Assembly: GCF_905475395.1 (NCBI RefSeq) | Contig: NC_058337.1 | Span: forward strand, 131,151,960-131,215,959 | Source of the DNA: Chrysoperla carnea | Lineage: Eukaryota > Arthropoda > Insecta > Neuroptera > Chrysopidae | Reading direction: 5' to 3' | DNA length: 64,000 nucleotides | Notes under the pieces: model-generated | Database searches by the model: none | What the model was told of the DNA's origin: nothing | Seen by the model: the letters and a program-made list of their open reading frames with translations, nothing else | Shown here: positions 34,835 to 47,848 of the stretch, in pieces | Numbering within the stretch: the first letter of the stretch is position 1 | Layout: each line of letters starts with the position of its first letter | Position numbers and translations under genes: made by a program

Positions 34835-36139
34835 AAAATTGTCAAAAACAAGAATCATTTAAAGTTAAATAATAGCGTTAACAAATGGACCCTCCTTGCG
34901 AGCTTTTGTCGTCCAAAAATCGTTGATGATTACGCTGAAAATTTCCCGTAGTAAATCATTTTCAATGCTAAGTAGAAATAACTTTGATAGATAGGTTTTG
35001 TTCTTTTGTAGTTTGAAACCTATTTTTTATAATTTTAAATTTTTGAAAATGACCGCTCTTCAGTGAAATTTGATACAATCAAAACCAATTAAATATTCAG
35101 TGCAAATTCAATGTTTGAGAATCATGTTTGTACAAAAAAAAACTGTAAGACAACAGCGAAAAAAACTTATATATCAAAGGAAAAGTTGTTTACTAGTTTT
35201 TGCTCGTCGAAATTGGGACTCCAGTAAATCCGGGCCATTGGATGACAGATTATTAAGCATTTGGACTATATTTTAAGACAGAACTACCTTAAATATAGTA
35301 AAAAATTAATAATAATAAAACATCTGATGACAAATAATTAAAATATGTAAATTTTGTCTAATAAAACAAAGAAAATGAAATTACTAAGTAAATATTGATT
35401 CATCAATAACTTATTAGCTAGCTTGTGTGTGGTATGGCATGTGCTATTATTGCTCTGCTACGAATAAGTATACGTATTTTTAAACTAAACGCATTATGTC
35501 AGTTAAAACGAAATAACCGAATTTAACCATTGGGGAATTTTAATCACTTCATGTTGTTTACCTGATCAAACAATAGGGAATATGTATTAATTTTTGATGT
35601 GAAACATCTATAGCCGTACGTAAAACCGATTTCTGGCGTCGCCACGCTATATGATAGTTTAAACATACAGTCCATATGCAGTAGTGTGTAGACAGTAGTA
35701 GTAGCTATATGATGGTATATGTATACAGTCTATATGCAGTAGTGTGTACAATAGATGCTGTATTTATTAGATATCTTGATTATGTTATGTCCAATACTTT
35801 TGTAACATACTTCAGTTACCATCGACCAATTGTCACAGTAATACCGTCCTCAGAGGCAACATCGAATATAACTATTACCGAAGTCACTGATTAAACGAAT
35901 TAAGTAGTCACGATTCGAAATAAATTCGTAAATTCTTGTATTTAATGAAAATAAATGTTTATTCAATGAATAGTCATCGTTATCTGGAAAAAAAATCGTA
36001 ATATTTTATTTTATCATTATGACATATTTAGTTCCTATCACATTCTGTTCTTTTCTGCATATTACTTTTACAAAATAATGTCGATGTTTCTTCACATCTG
36101 CCAGGCTTCCCGTGACGGCTCACATTATTTTTTTTTTTT
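34835..36139. other. Intergenic, small local duplication only
   Basis: At 35640-35755 a segment of about 60 bp (CATATGCAGTAGTGTGTA / TATATGCAGTAGTGTGTA) is duplicated. No gene is supported. Confidence 0.4.
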
Positions 36140-36285
36140 TTGCTTTTATAAAAGCTCATTTATGTCACCAGCAGCAGAGAAAATTTATATTTCGAATAAC
36201 AATAAAAACAACCAAGATAAAAGCCATCAAAGATTTGTTTGTACCTCTTTCTTGCAAAACAGAATTTAACATGGAGTTCTTATGG
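36140..36285 (+). repeat. Interspersed repeat, family L (copy 2)
   Basis: Inverted relative of 28195-28330: TTCGAATAACAATAAAAAC, AAGATAAAAGCCATCAAAG and ATGGAGTTCTTATG. Confidence 0.55.
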
Positions 36286-37019
36286 TAAACATTATGACGT
36301 CAAATACTATGTTTGATGTCTCTAATTAGTAGCTTAAAATACATATATCAATCGTATTTCTTTGCCAATTTTAAATTTTACTTTGTGTCATCTCTTTTAC
36401 GGCATTTTCATATCTTTTTAAAAATCGCATGAATATACCCTATTCTGGTAGTTTGGTATATGGGCAATCGAACATCATTAACAGGCGATAACACACCTAA
36501 AAAAACCATTGATTCTGGCGTAAGCGTTTAGGGGCCATTCATCAATTACGTAAGCCTTTTTTAATGATTAGTTCAAATCTAAATCAGAAGCAATTTCATT
36601 CGTAAACGACATCATAATATAATTACATACAAAGTATCTGAATTTTGTTTTAATATAAATTGTATTGTTACATTGTGGTCAAAAATTTATTGAATAATAC
36701 AATTCGTGTATTTCGCACAACACATGTATAATGTATAAGAAAAATAACATATTATTATATTAATAAATGCATTATTATATTTATTCTCTGTTTAATTTGG
36801 TTGGCCATCAATCTAACATTACAACAATATCATAATATTAATTTTCAAAAAAAATATATTTCCGTCATAACATAATATACTGCTTCAAACTTCTAAATAC
36901 AGTATTTTATTAATTATATATATTAAATATTATTTATATTGTTCAAATAAATTCATATTGAAGCATATATAAGGTAAGACGGTATTTGGTATTTGGAACA
37001 AGTGAGTTTACTAACAAAT
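36286..37019. other. AT-rich intergenic, nothing identified
   Basis: No features were supported. Confidence 0.35.
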
Positions 37020-37960
37020 TTGATCCATTATGTCATAATTTTCAAATTTGAGATTAATCTAGCTATAATAGGTTTCAGGAATGTGGTCCCGGAATTAAGC
37101 ACATGTGTGATACCTAGCGAAAAGCTAAAATTCCAGCTGAAAAGAATGACCCAAAATTAGTGGGTTTCAACAAAAAGTTCAATAAGATCGGATCATATTT
37201 GCCTGTGTTATCAAAAAAATCGAATTTTTTAACTTCATGACGTCATCAGAATCCAAAATATTTAATTTTGCTCTATCAGATCCAATTTTGATAAACCAAG
37301 TATGTAATCCTACTAAATTTAGGTCAAATTTTTCAAATTTGGGATCAAACTTACTCTAGCTATAATAGGTTTCAAGAATTTAGAGTCCTGGTATCGGAAA
37401 TTAGCACATGTGTGATAGCTAGCGAATAACTGACATCACAGCCGAAAAGAATAACCCAAAAATAGTGGGTTTCAAAAAAAATTCCAATAAGATCGGATCA
37501 AATTTGCCTGTGTTATCAAAAAAATCGAATTTATATACCGAAATTATATATTTTTTAACTGTTGGGTTGGGTTGGGTTTAAAACAAAAAATTTAATTTTG
37601 CTCTATCACATCCAAAATTTATCCAATTTTAATAAATCAAGTATGTAATCCTACTAAATTTGGGTCATACTTTTCAAATTTGTGGTCAAAATTAATCTAG
37701 CTATAAAATATTTCAAGAATGTGGAGTCCTCGTCCCGGAATTAAGCACATAAGTGATAGTTAGCAAAAAACTGACATAAAAGCTGAAAAGTTCGAGCCAA
37801 AATTAGTGGGTTTCAAAAAAATTCCAATAAAATCGGATGCTTGTGTTATCAAAAAAATCAAATTTTTTAACTTTATGACGTCATCAGGATCAAAAAATTT
37901 AATTTTGCTCTATCACATCCAAATTTTATCATAAATTTATCATAAAACGCGCTTATATGA
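37020..37960 (+). repeat. Tandem array, 3 units of about 306-332 bp
   Basis: The phrase TGTTATCAAAAAAATCGAA recurs at about 37205, 37511 and 37843, and AATCTAGCTATAATAGG, GCACATGTGTGATA and CCAATAAGATCGGATCA recur with it. Two units keep the palindrome ATGACGTCAT (CRE/ATF-like). In the second the region is replaced by GGGTTGGGTTGGGTT. It resembles a short satellite block. Confidence 0.75.
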
Positions 37961-39867
37961 TATAAAACATAATAATATAATATTTTTAAAGTTACGGTGG
38001 GAATTCATATCTAAATAAGTAATAAATTATTTTATTTTTTAAATAATGCATATAAAAATGCATGCAATATTTTTAATTAAAATGAATTATATTATTTTTT
38101 ATTGCCGAAAAAAAAATTTTTGTTCATAAATTTTTATTATATTTTATTATTTTTATTAGGCACAGTTTATGATAAAAATTTTAACAGACATCATACATAC
38201 ATAGGTACTTTTAAAATATATGAATAATAATTTTACTTATTTAAACATTTTTTTCATATTTTGATTCAATTTTTGTTGTGTCTTTATATTTTTATAATAA
38301 TCAATAATTTTTTTTAATGTTATAGAAATTCATAAACTGTAAATATTAGTTTTACAGGAAAAATGATCAGAAATAAATGATTTTTTTAAATGATTTTCTA
38401 TAACTTTATTAAATAAAAAATTCTATATTTTGCATACTTGGTTGGATCTACTTGGAAGTATCGTAATTTCGAGCAGGTCATCTAGTTTGTTATGAATATA
38501 AAATATAACCAACAAGGCAGGATTAATAAAAATAAATATTATTACAAAAAGAAAAGAATAATAAATAATGAAAAAAGAAAACAATTTTTTTTTTCAAAAC
38601 ACCAACAATACAAAAATGTTTATAAAAAAAAAAAATTTTTTTTGGCAAATTATCAAAACGATAAAAAAAAACAATTTGAAACATATTAATATTTTAATTA
38701 AATATTTAAATAAAAACAAAAAATATAAAAAAAAGTGTGTATATATTAGTAGCTTAGTTCCGTTGGATAATACAGGGACGGTTGCGGTCGTAAAAATTTG
38801 TATTTATCAAGCATCGAGAAAACTGTGAGAAATTGATATAATTATTATTATTATTTTTTTTTTTTGGGAAAATATTTCTTAACTTGTCAGTTTCGAGGTC
38901 GATTAATTTTTTATTTAAATATAGGTGGGTTGCAGAGTTAGCAAATAATAGAATCAATATCAAAAAAATATACAAAAAAAAAAGTAAGTAAATAATTCTA
39001 TCAATAATTTTCCTTGAGAACAATTATGTTTAGAAATCGTCGGCAATAAATCAATTTTTATTTCTTTAAAATTATTGTGCATTTTTTTCAAAAAATTTGT
39101 CCGCACTAACTAAAACCCATACATATTAACTCTCTCTCTGCCAAGTAGATAAGGTCCTGATTTGATAACATTTTCTTTCATAGGGCATATATATGGCGTG
39201 GCAGATCTTTCGAGATAGATGAGAGAGCGGTTGGAAATAAGGGGGGGGGGCGTGTTTGGAAATAAAATAAGTAAAAATTGAGAGTTTTTTCCCCCTTAAC
39301 AAATAAGCTAAAGTGAGCCTATCTTTTTTCTGTATGTCAGTAATGACGTGACCATAGCCATAGAAAATGGAGTGAATTCTCGATCAAGCTTTCAGATGAA
39401 GATTAGCAAAAGAAAAAAATGTTCCGCGTTCCTTATGTGCTCAAGGCCTCGAAGAGGTTAAATACGGCCCTGCCTGAAGATACCCAACGCAGCGTAATAA
39501 AACAAATGCGAACATTCAAAACACTTTTGATACACATTTCAAGGTGTTATTTCAATAGCAACAATTTATTATTTATTTTTTTAAATTGTTTATATTATAT
39601 TATTTTTTTTAACATAAATATTAAAAAATTTAATATTTAACTTCCATATTCTGAACAAAAATATTATGAATAATTATACTTTTGTATTTTAAAAAATATT
39701 TAAAATAATAGCAGAAAAAATAAATAATTCATATTTTTTTCCTATAAATTCTACTTTTTCAGTAGCCAATTACACTCTTGGAATAAGCTCTTCATGTGAA
39801 TGCAATTCTTATGGTGGATACATTCAATTTTCCAGATTATGAAAATATCTCTCCACAACTGCCTAAA
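37961..39867. other. AT-rich intergenic with A-rich low-complexity block
   Basis: 38500-38740 is extremely A-rich, giving Lys/Asn-only chance frames. A G11 run lies at 39240-39251. CGAGCAGGTCATCTAGTT near 38473 resembles a Helitron 3' end without a clear hairpin. The patch at 39420-39490 is GC-richer and unidentified. Confidence 0.4.
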
Positions 39868-40115
39868 AGGTATACTAAGTTTAGTCCCAAGTTTGTAACG
39901 CTTCAAAATATTGATGCTACAAACAAAATTTTGATATGGGTGCTCATAAAATCACTTAAAGACTTCATTTCCGCTTTCCGTTCATCTGTCTATCTGTCCT
40001 TCTATCTGTGGACACGATAACTCAAAAATGAAAAGAGATATCAAGCTGAAAATAGCATGGAGAGATCCGTCTTGTTAGAGATAGAACAAAAGTTTAAATG
40101 ATGTTCCTAGTTATG
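39868..40115 (+). repeat. Interspersed repeat, family A (copy 6, partial)
   Basis: GGTATACTAAGTTTAGTCCC, AACGCTTCAAAATATTGATG, ATAAAATCACTTAAAG and AAAAGAGATATCAAGCTG are in family order. The rest is lost after AGAACAAAAGTTTAAATG. Confidence 0.65.
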
Positions 40116-41214
40116 CATTATCCTAGTCATGAAACATACAAAGATATAAGCTGAAAATTTCGATTCGAGTTTTCGGAACAATTACAATAAAATCCCTGTA
40201 CATAATAGTGAAAAATTCGAATAAATTTCACTGTTTTCCTATAACATTTTCAAAAAACCAAGCAAAATATCGTATGCTTAATATTTTTATACTTTAATTA
40301 GCAGTTTTCCACCTGATTCCCTAGGCAATTCCCCTACAATTCTTTAGCATTCATTTCCCTTGTTCTCATAATTTTTTTAAAATAAAATACAGCTCATGTT
40401 ACTCGCTGATACTGTAACTTTAATAATGGTGAAAAAAATTTTAAAATCCATCCAGTAGTTTTTTGAAGTTATCCATTACAAGAAAAAAAAGTCATTTTAG
40501 TGTAGATAAAATAATTACTTAGAAAAATAAATACTCTAATTACATAATTTGTTTAAAATCCGAATATATTTTGATATTTTGCTATTATAATTTTTAAACG
40601 AAGCAAAATATCATGAACCTCTGATTCATGAATGAGGTATTCGGTAGTTGAGAAATGAGAAAGCCACTTATCCTAATCATGTTAATGCCAAAACCATTAA
40701 TAAAAATTAATAAATGAGAGACATATTTAACAATAATCAAAAATTTAATTAGTTCAACAGAATTTTGTTTTAAAATCGAAAAGTTTCAGTAAAATAAATT
40801 ATTAAATTATTTGGCAAATTTGCAAAATTTCAGTAAATTATTAGAAAATCTAATCACTATAGTGATAAGTAATATAAAAATTGTTAATTCGTACATTCGT
40901 ACAAGCGAAAACAAAATAGCTAAAAGAAATATATTTTATTCACAAAAAAAAAAAGAAAAAAATAATAATAATAATATTAATAAAAAAAAAAATAGGTAAT
41001 TAAAGTTCCAAAAAACTTTTCCCATAAAAATTGATCTATTTTAAAATAGTGGCAGAATTCATTCAGCCTCGAGACCCTTATTAATATATTTCCCAAAAAA
41101 AAATCAAACAAGAGTGATAAACGATTTTTAAAATTTATTCTGAAATCTGACAGTATAGAGAAAATAGTTTTTATTTTACCCGCAATATATTAGCTCCGCT
41201 TTACAAATAATAAT
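40116..41214. other. AT-rich intergenic, nothing identified
   Basis: No features were supported. Confidence 0.35.
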
Positions 41215-41850
41215 AAAAAAAAACTTTTAACAAAAAGAAAACCGAGTCCAAAAGAAAAATTTTTCAAAAAAAATTAAAATGCACTAAAAAGTAAACAAAT
41301 AATGATAATATAATGGAGTTAAAATTATTGTTATTTTTGGAGTCGGTGACAGCCAAGGAAACAACTCTGACAGAACAGTTTGCTATATTAGCTTGGCTGA
41401 CACCGACTCCAAAAATAACAATAATTTTAACTCCATTATATTATCATTATTTGTTTACTTTTTAGTGCATTTTAATTTGTTTTGGAAAAATTTTTCTTTT
41501 GAAGTCGGTTTTCTTTTTGTTAAAAGTTTTTTTTTATTTTGTGATTTTTAGTGAATCTGAAGTACACTAACTAATTTTTCACTAAAAAAGAATCATCGAA
41601 GTGATATTGAGTTATTCGTCCTCTTGTCGTGCATACTTGTAAATTTAAGACTTTTATGATTTTCTAATGGATGCCGTTGTCAGAACTAGACCAAAATGAA
41701 ATGGGACCAAACGGGAAGCACCAGCTTTCAGAACAACATAAAGAATCATCAAAATCGGTTCACCCAGTCAAAAGTTCTGAGGTAGCAAACATTAAAAAAA
41801 AATACAGTCGAATTGATAACCTCCTCCGTTTTTGTTTGAAGTCGGTTAAA
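41215..41850 (-). mobile_element. Palindromic element, family B (copy 4)
   Basis: The palindrome comes first (arms meet near GGTGACAGCCAAGG at about 41345 and CTTGGCTGACACCGACT at about 41392). The tail follows, ending CTCCGTTTTTGTTTGAAGTC. Reverse orientation relative to copy 1. The arms are nearly intact, which makes this one of the best copies for the full hairpin. Confidence 0.75.
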
Positions 41851-43234
41851 AAGGGGTAAACTCGAAAAACAATTATCCATTTTAAATTTCTACATGCACA
41901 TAAAAAAATATCAGAATTTAACGTTAATAATAACAAAATTTCTATTTTATTTTACTAATTAATTATTTACTGTATAAATGACATTATCTGTTTGAAATAC
42001 AAAATAATAAATATATTTAAAAAAAAATAAAAAATAAAATAATGATAAATAGATTTTAGATATTTATAAAAAGTGATAACTTATAGAGTTCACCAAAAAA
42101 TAATTCATTTATATTGAAAAAAGAAAAAATTTACTTGTATTTTGACAAAAATAATTCAACAATCAACGTATCACAACGTTTCGTGTTATTTATGAAACTT
42201 TTTCAAGCTCTTAACATGTCTACCACATTAAACGTTATAAAAAAAAAAAAATAATAAAAAGCAAAAATGTGTAAATATACAAAAATTGATATAAAAAAAT
42301 TTAATTTATTTTTTAATTTTCAAACATTCTTTCATGATTTAATAATTCTTATAATAATTTTTCAAATATCAAAATGATAATAAAAATTTTTCTATTTTTT
42401 ATGTAAATTTTTTTAAATTATAAAATATAAACAATATAAAAGTTAAACAATTCAAAAATATTCCTTCTAGAAACTATGATTTATGTTGTATTTTTTAAAA
42501 TTAATTAAAACTTACATTAACAAACAAACAAAAATTCTGAAAAGAGAATAGAAACAATCAAAAATTCTTCCAAACACTTATTTCGTAGAAAAATTCACTT
42601 AAAAATTTTTTTGTAAATAAAATCACGAAAAACTATATAAAATTTATAAAAACGAGTAACGCGACGCGATGTAATTGTTTTTTTTTCTCTCCCAAGCACA
42701 ACAACGAACGCGATTTATAATTAGTATTTATAAATTTATAAAAATATAATTTTTTTTATTATTATTTTAAGAAAATAAGAACAGTTCTTTTCAGAAGAAC
42801 TGTCTTGATCATACTGAAATAAATATTGAATGTAGTTATTTTACAACAGAGAGAGTAAAGTAACTCTGATGTGAAGTTTACAATAATACTTGAACGCGTA
42901 CGTACTGTAATTTTATTTGTTACTTTTAACAAACAGTTGATGAAGCTAACTATAGCTACATAGCTACAGGTTTAATGGCTAGAAGTTGTTAGCTAAAGTA
43001 TTATTATTATTATTATTATTGGCAACTGAATATACTTTTACAATAATATTGTTAGAAGTTGTGTGTTGTGCATTGTTATTAAGTTGTTTGTCTAGAGAAC
43101 TTCTGTGAAGCTAACACTTCTCATACTACCTAAATAAAAACAACTTAAAATAAACAATCGACGGAGTTAATTGTTGAAATAACCTGTAACGACATTGTCG
43201 AACTACTGACCTTGTATCCCTATTCCTATCTCTA
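41851..43234. other. AT-rich intergenic, nothing identified
   Basis: Very AT-rich, with an (ATT)n run near 43001-43020. No gene is supported. Confidence 0.35.
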
Positions 43235-43715
43235 TCTCTATATATTATAAATGCGAAAGTAAGCATGTTTGTTTGTTTGTTTGTTACGCTTTCACGCTAA
43301 AACTAGCGAATGGTTTTTTATAAAACTGTACAGCAATGTAGCTCATACTTCAGAACAACACATGAGATATAATTTATAAAGATATATTAATAACAAAAAC
43401 AAAAATTTAAAAATTAATTTAATTTGACATTACCACACATTACAGATTTCTGTAAAAGTAGTCATTTGACATTACCATAAATTACAGATTTCTGTAAAAA
43501 TAGTCAATATAAAATATTTCACGTCCATCTTTTCTGATATAATCAATGAATAATTACGACTACTAAACATTTAAAAAAATAGAAAACCATACATATGTTT
43601 AACCTGTGTAAAACAATCCTTATCATTATTTCGAATAATAGAAAGAGGATAAGCGAGAGCAATCTTTATCGATCTTTACTTTTAAACCCAGTGAAGCGGG
43701 TGGGTAACACTCTAG
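43235..43715 (+). mobile_element. Helitron-like non-autonomous element
   Basis: Starts TCTCTATATATTATAAATGCG after a host A, followed by AAAGTAAGCATGTTTGTTTG and TTACGCTTTCACGC. It ends with a CCC..GGG hairpin and CTAG (43712-43715) before a host T. A TC start, subterminal hairpin and CTAG end inserted between A and T are the Helitron signature. A second, 3'-truncated start (TTTTAAATGTGGAAGTAAGG, TTACGCTTTCACTT) begins directly after it and fades by about 43870. Confidence 0.7.
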
Positions 43716-43870
43716 TATATTTTAAATGTGGAAGTAAGGTTGTTTGTTACGCTTTCACTTAAAAACTACTGAGTGGATTTGAATGAAACTTGACAATAAT
43801 TTAGCTCATACGTCAGAATAACACATGAGCTATAAATTATAAAGATATAGTTGGATAAATCTAGCGGATT
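43716..43870 (+). mobile_element. Second, truncated Helitron 5' part directly downstream
   Basis: Collinear with the first 150 bp or so of the 43235-43715 element: GTTTGTTACGCTTTCAC, AAAACTACTGAGTGGATTT, TAGCTCATACGTCAGAATAACACATGAG. It is not followed by an obvious 3' end. Confidence 0.6.
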
Positions 43871-43944
43871 TTGATATTAAATTCGATAAATTTTTGCAAA
43901 TGGCTAATTTATTTTTAATGGGTTGTTTTGTTGTAAAAAATACA

Positions 43945-44162
43945 AAAAATGAGTTTTCCATTTCGATCGTTTCTTGATCCACGCGACCTTTTGCATGCAG
44001 CTTTATCTCTACAATGTTTTCTTTGTTGACGTTTTCTTGAATATCTCTGCTTCTATTGATCGGATTGTGGCGAATAAAAATTTGTTTGTTAAGAATTTGT
44101 GCATCGACCTGGCCTGCTATCGAAGGATTGCTCAAAATAACATCAAAATCGCAAGAAAACCG
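43945..44162 (-). CDS. Unidentified coding-like fragment, possible captured exon
   Basis: On the minus strand, after an AG at 44164-44163 (GAGTTAACAG), a frame of about 70 codons has mixed amino-acid composition and codon use. It reads R-F-S-C-D-F-D-V-I-L-S-N-P-S-I-A-G-Q-V-D-A, then N-V-N-K-E-N-I-V-E-I-K-L-H-A-K-G-R-V-D. This is unlike the Lys/Asn/Ile frames typical of this AT-rich DNA. No ATG opens it. The frame stays open to 43830, but the last part is low-complexity. I recognise no family. It lies beside Helitron fragments, so a captured exon or a transposon-protein remnant are both possible. Confidence 0.25.
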
Positions 44163-44164
44163 CT

Positions 44165-45711
44165 GTTAACTCATATTTTCCACTTTTTCTGATAAATTTT
44201 TGAATAATGAAGGAATTGAGTTGAAATTCTAGAAATAGATGTAATTTATGATCAAAAATAAGGGTGACCCGATATATAACCACAATTTTGAGAAAAACGA
44301 ATCTGTCTAAAAAATTTCAGCAGGCCGTATAGTTCAGACAAATCCTCCGATTTTTCGAACTTACGTTCTAGCCTAATTTGTTTATCTCACGGGTAAATAA
44401 ACTAATTTACTTTAACTCCCGAACTATATTGAGAAAAATCCATAAAATTTAATAATTAATAATAAATGTTGTCACTGACGACAGTAATCTTCACACTGGA
44501 AGTCATTGTTACACAAAAAAAAAAATTAAATAAAAAAAGCTTGTGAATAATGTAAATAAAATAATTGCTCTCCTAGAACTATCGTTTAGTCCAGCTATTA
44601 GTATGCTGAAAGTAGCAACTGATTATCTATAAATTCACATTAATATTTTTATGGTTTTCTAGAATTAGTATAGTTAATAAACCGGAATGCATTGAAAAAG
44701 AAACCGGAAACTAACCGATTTTAATGAAACTTTTTGTATTGTGTTTATAAGTCCTAGCTAATTACAAATAGTTTGATAACGTGATTATTGAATGATATTT
44801 GTGAGTGAAATAATCTATATTAGAGCAGAGAAATAATCTAAATAATTCAATTCATTTTAACTAATTTCACCATACTTCTCTCACAAGCTTTTTTAATTTA
44901 CTGAGTACGACTTATATTAAACTAACGAAAATACACGAACAGGTCCGAAAATTTCCGATGTTAAAATTTTTTTGTTTACACTTTTACTCTCATAATGAGA
45001 AAAATTCTCACAATTTATAAAGAACTTATATACACTTTTAAAACTGTAGATAGGTTTAAAAATTCATAATTCGAAAATAAATAAAATTATATGAAGATAG
45101 AAAAAGTTACAACCACATATACCATTTGAAAAATAAAAGTTATTTATGTTTTAAATCAAGCGTGAGTAAAATGCTCATAACGCGAATGCTGGGTTAATAA
45201 GCATAATGAAAAATAGAATTTTCTTTCACTAAGCTTATAGTTAAAAAAATCTCATATATAAACTCATACATGATAATTTGGAGTGTTTTAATGAATTCAT
45301 TACGATACTAGTGCGTTAATGGATGCATTAAGGCCCCTACCCCACTCCTAGTGCGTTAATGAATTATTTTTCCCACGCATACTGAGTGATAAAAGTATTT
45401 CTTATCTCACTGGCGTAGGTAAAGAAAGCTTTTTGTATTTCACTATTTTCAGTATACTAAATCAATAAATACTATAAACAAAGTGTTATATTATAGATAG
45501 TATAGTGGTCAGATATTATTTTGAGATAGAATTAATCGAAACATCGAAAAACAAGTTTTATTTTCATAAAACAACAGACAATTATATGTATCATAATAAT
45601 GATCTTGTTATGATTATTACTTTTTCACATCTGTATACAGCAGTCTTTCTCAAAGAGTGTGATAACGCCCCGTTGTGAGTACTAGAAGCCTACAGAGTGC
45701 AATCATGCTAA
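44165..45711. other. AT-rich intergenic, nothing identified
   Basis: No features were supported. Confidence 0.35.
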
Positions 45712-46010
45712 TTATACCTTGTATTTATGTAATATATATCAAGGTATACTAAGTTTAGTCTCAAGTTTGTAACGCTTAAAAATATTGACGCTACGAACAA
45801 AAGTTTGGTATCGATGGCGTGCTAAGGACGTAAAAAGTGAGGCTTGTCATTCGGGTGTTACGTCCGTAGGATCTGTCTTTTAAGCCGTTAGAACAAAAGA
45901 TAGAACAAAAGCTTAAACATAAAAAATGTTCCTTATAAAAAAAATAAACAACTTTTGATTCAAACAATTTTTCGTAAACGCCACTGATTACCCGTGAGGG
46001 TAAATTTGGA
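45712..46010 (+). repeat. Interspersed repeat, family A (copy 7, internally deleted)
   Basis: TACCTTGTATTTATGTAATA, AAGGTATACTAAGTTTAGTC, AACGCTTAAAAATATTGACG, then a jump to AAGGACGTAAAAAGTGAGG. It ends in the TTTTCGTAAACGCCACTG and ACCCGTGAGGG blocks. Confidence 0.65.
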
Positions 46011-46084
46011 CAAAACTTTGGTGTCCATTTTTTCCGAAACTATAAAAGGTAGAGTGAATAAATGGCGGCCGAAAGGCGGCATAG

Positions 46085-46230
46085 ACTTCTGACGCTATGC
46101 AAAATACTAATAATCGGCCCTAATTGTCAGTTTGTAATTGGCTGAGTTTAAAGTCAGATTTTGGTTTAGTATCTTGTGACCTATTTCAAATTTATATTCC
46201 TATAAATAACGAAAATATAAAAATATTTAT
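46085..46230 (+). repeat. Repeat shared with 30630-30790
   Basis: ATGCAAAATACTAATAATCGGCCC, AAAGTCAGATTTTGGTTTAG and ATTCCTATAAATAACGAAAA match the 30.7-kb repeat region in order. Confidence 0.5.
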
Positions 46231-46779
46231 ATTCCTTTAAACGAAATTCTTGCAGGAGCCAATTAGTTTATTATACTATTTGTATATAGAGGTTCGTATG
46301 CGTATATGGCACCATACTTTTTTTAATCATAAATAAATCATAGCACATCATGGGAATGGCATGATGTTTTTTTTTTAAATGTGACATTATTACTTTATAA
46401 TTATTTTATCGTAAAACTAATTAATACAATTTCTTTATTGTCGTAATAAAAATAAAAAAAAGTCGTAAGCAGCCGGGCCCTCCGTTACTAAAGCAATATT
46501 TACCCCTCAATTTTAATATATCTTACTGTTATGCTTTTTATTGAAATGAAAATTTTTTGTTATAAAAACCGTTTCAAAAAATATGATTTTGATCAAATTT
46601 TTACTTTTGTTTCAAATTTATGTGTACTTATAAATAAGTCAAAGTCCCTCATATGCATGGTACTTTTAATTGATTTTGCTATCTCAACACATTATACCAC
46701 GCTATATATCTAAGGACGCGCACACGTGACCATAAGTGACTATTGAGACAACATTTGTACTATCAAAAAGGATTATACA

Positions 46780-47420
46780 ATAAAAAACTTTTAACAAAAA
46801 GAAAACCAACTTCAAAAGAAACACTTTTCCAAAACAAATGAATATGCACTGAAAAGTAAAAAAATAACGATAATATAATGCAGTTTAAATTATTGTTATT
46901 TTTGGAGTCGGTGTCAGCCAAGGAAACAACTCTGGCAGAACAGTTTGCTACATTAGCTTGGCTGACACCGACTCCAAAAATAAAAAAAATTTTAACTGCA
47001 TTATATAATATCGTTATTTTTTTACTTTTTAGTGCATTTTCATTTGTTTTGGAAAAGTGTTTCTTTTGAAGTCGGTTTTCTTTTTGTTAAAAGTTTTTTT
47101 ATTTTGAGATTTTTAGTGAATCTGAAGTACACGTACACTAACTAATTTATCACTAAAAAAGAATCATAAAAATCGGTTGGTGTGATATTGAGTTATTCGT
47201 TCTCATACTTAATGCAAATTTAAGACTTTTATAGTTTTCTCATGGATGACGTTGTCAGAACTCAACTAAAATGAAATGGGACCACACGTGAAGCACCAGC
47301 TTTCAAATAGATAAAGAATCATCAAAATCGGTTCACCCAGTCAAAAGTTCTGAGGTAACAAACATAAAAAAATACATACGAATTGAGAACCTCCTTTTTA
47401 TGGTTTGAAGTCGGTTAAAA
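46780..47420 (-). mobile_element. Palindromic element, family B (copy 5)
   Basis: AACTTTTAACAAAAAGAAAACC, the left arm, the centre GGTGTCAGCCAAGG..CTTGGCTGACACC (about 46908-46970), the right arm, then the tail ending GGTTTGAAGTCGGTTAAA. It lies about 200 bp from the 3' end of the astacin gene. Confidence 0.75.
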
Positions 47421-47570
47421 ATTCAGCTTATTCCGTTAGATTCCGAGTTGATATCCTAATATGATTGAAGTGTAACTTCAATTAGGTACTGACAACCTAC
47501 AATAGTATGTGTTAGGATAATTCATAAAAAAACTCTTTCCAAGCATGCGCTCAATCGGTTTTTTAAAATT

Positions 47571-47576
47571 TTTATT
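47571..47576 (-). terminator. Polyadenylation signal of the astacin gene
   Basis: AATAAA on the minus strand, about 43 bases past the stop codon. Confidence 0.5.
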
Positions 47577-47618
47577 AATACTTTTGTTGATATTAAACAT
47601 TTTTTAAACTTTCCGCAT

Positions 47619-47848
47619 TCAATTTCTCGGAGACCAATTCGAATCACAACCATACATTCGATTCAGTTTTATTATATCCTTAGTACTAAATCCAGCACGT
47701 TGTCCAATATAATTTGGTGCGATAATAGTTTTTTTAGAATTGTTTGTGAAAGCAAATGCATTATAATGCATTAGGCTACGATAATCGTAGCCCGCACCGA
47801 AATCATTATAAACTTCCGGTGAGTACTTGACAAAGTTAATTGTAGCTT
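47619..47848 (-). CDS. Astacin exon 5 (Met-turn and C-terminus)
   Basis: Starts after GTTTTTAG. Encodes Y-D-Y-R-S-L-M-H-Y and the C-terminal G-Q-R-A-G-F-S..M-Y-G-C, with the stop TGA at 47621-47619. Confidence 0.9.

Noticed and set aside
38492-38828. Two overlapping ORFs rich in Lys and Asn
   Set aside because: They read through an extremely A-rich low-complexity block. No domain and no codon bias.
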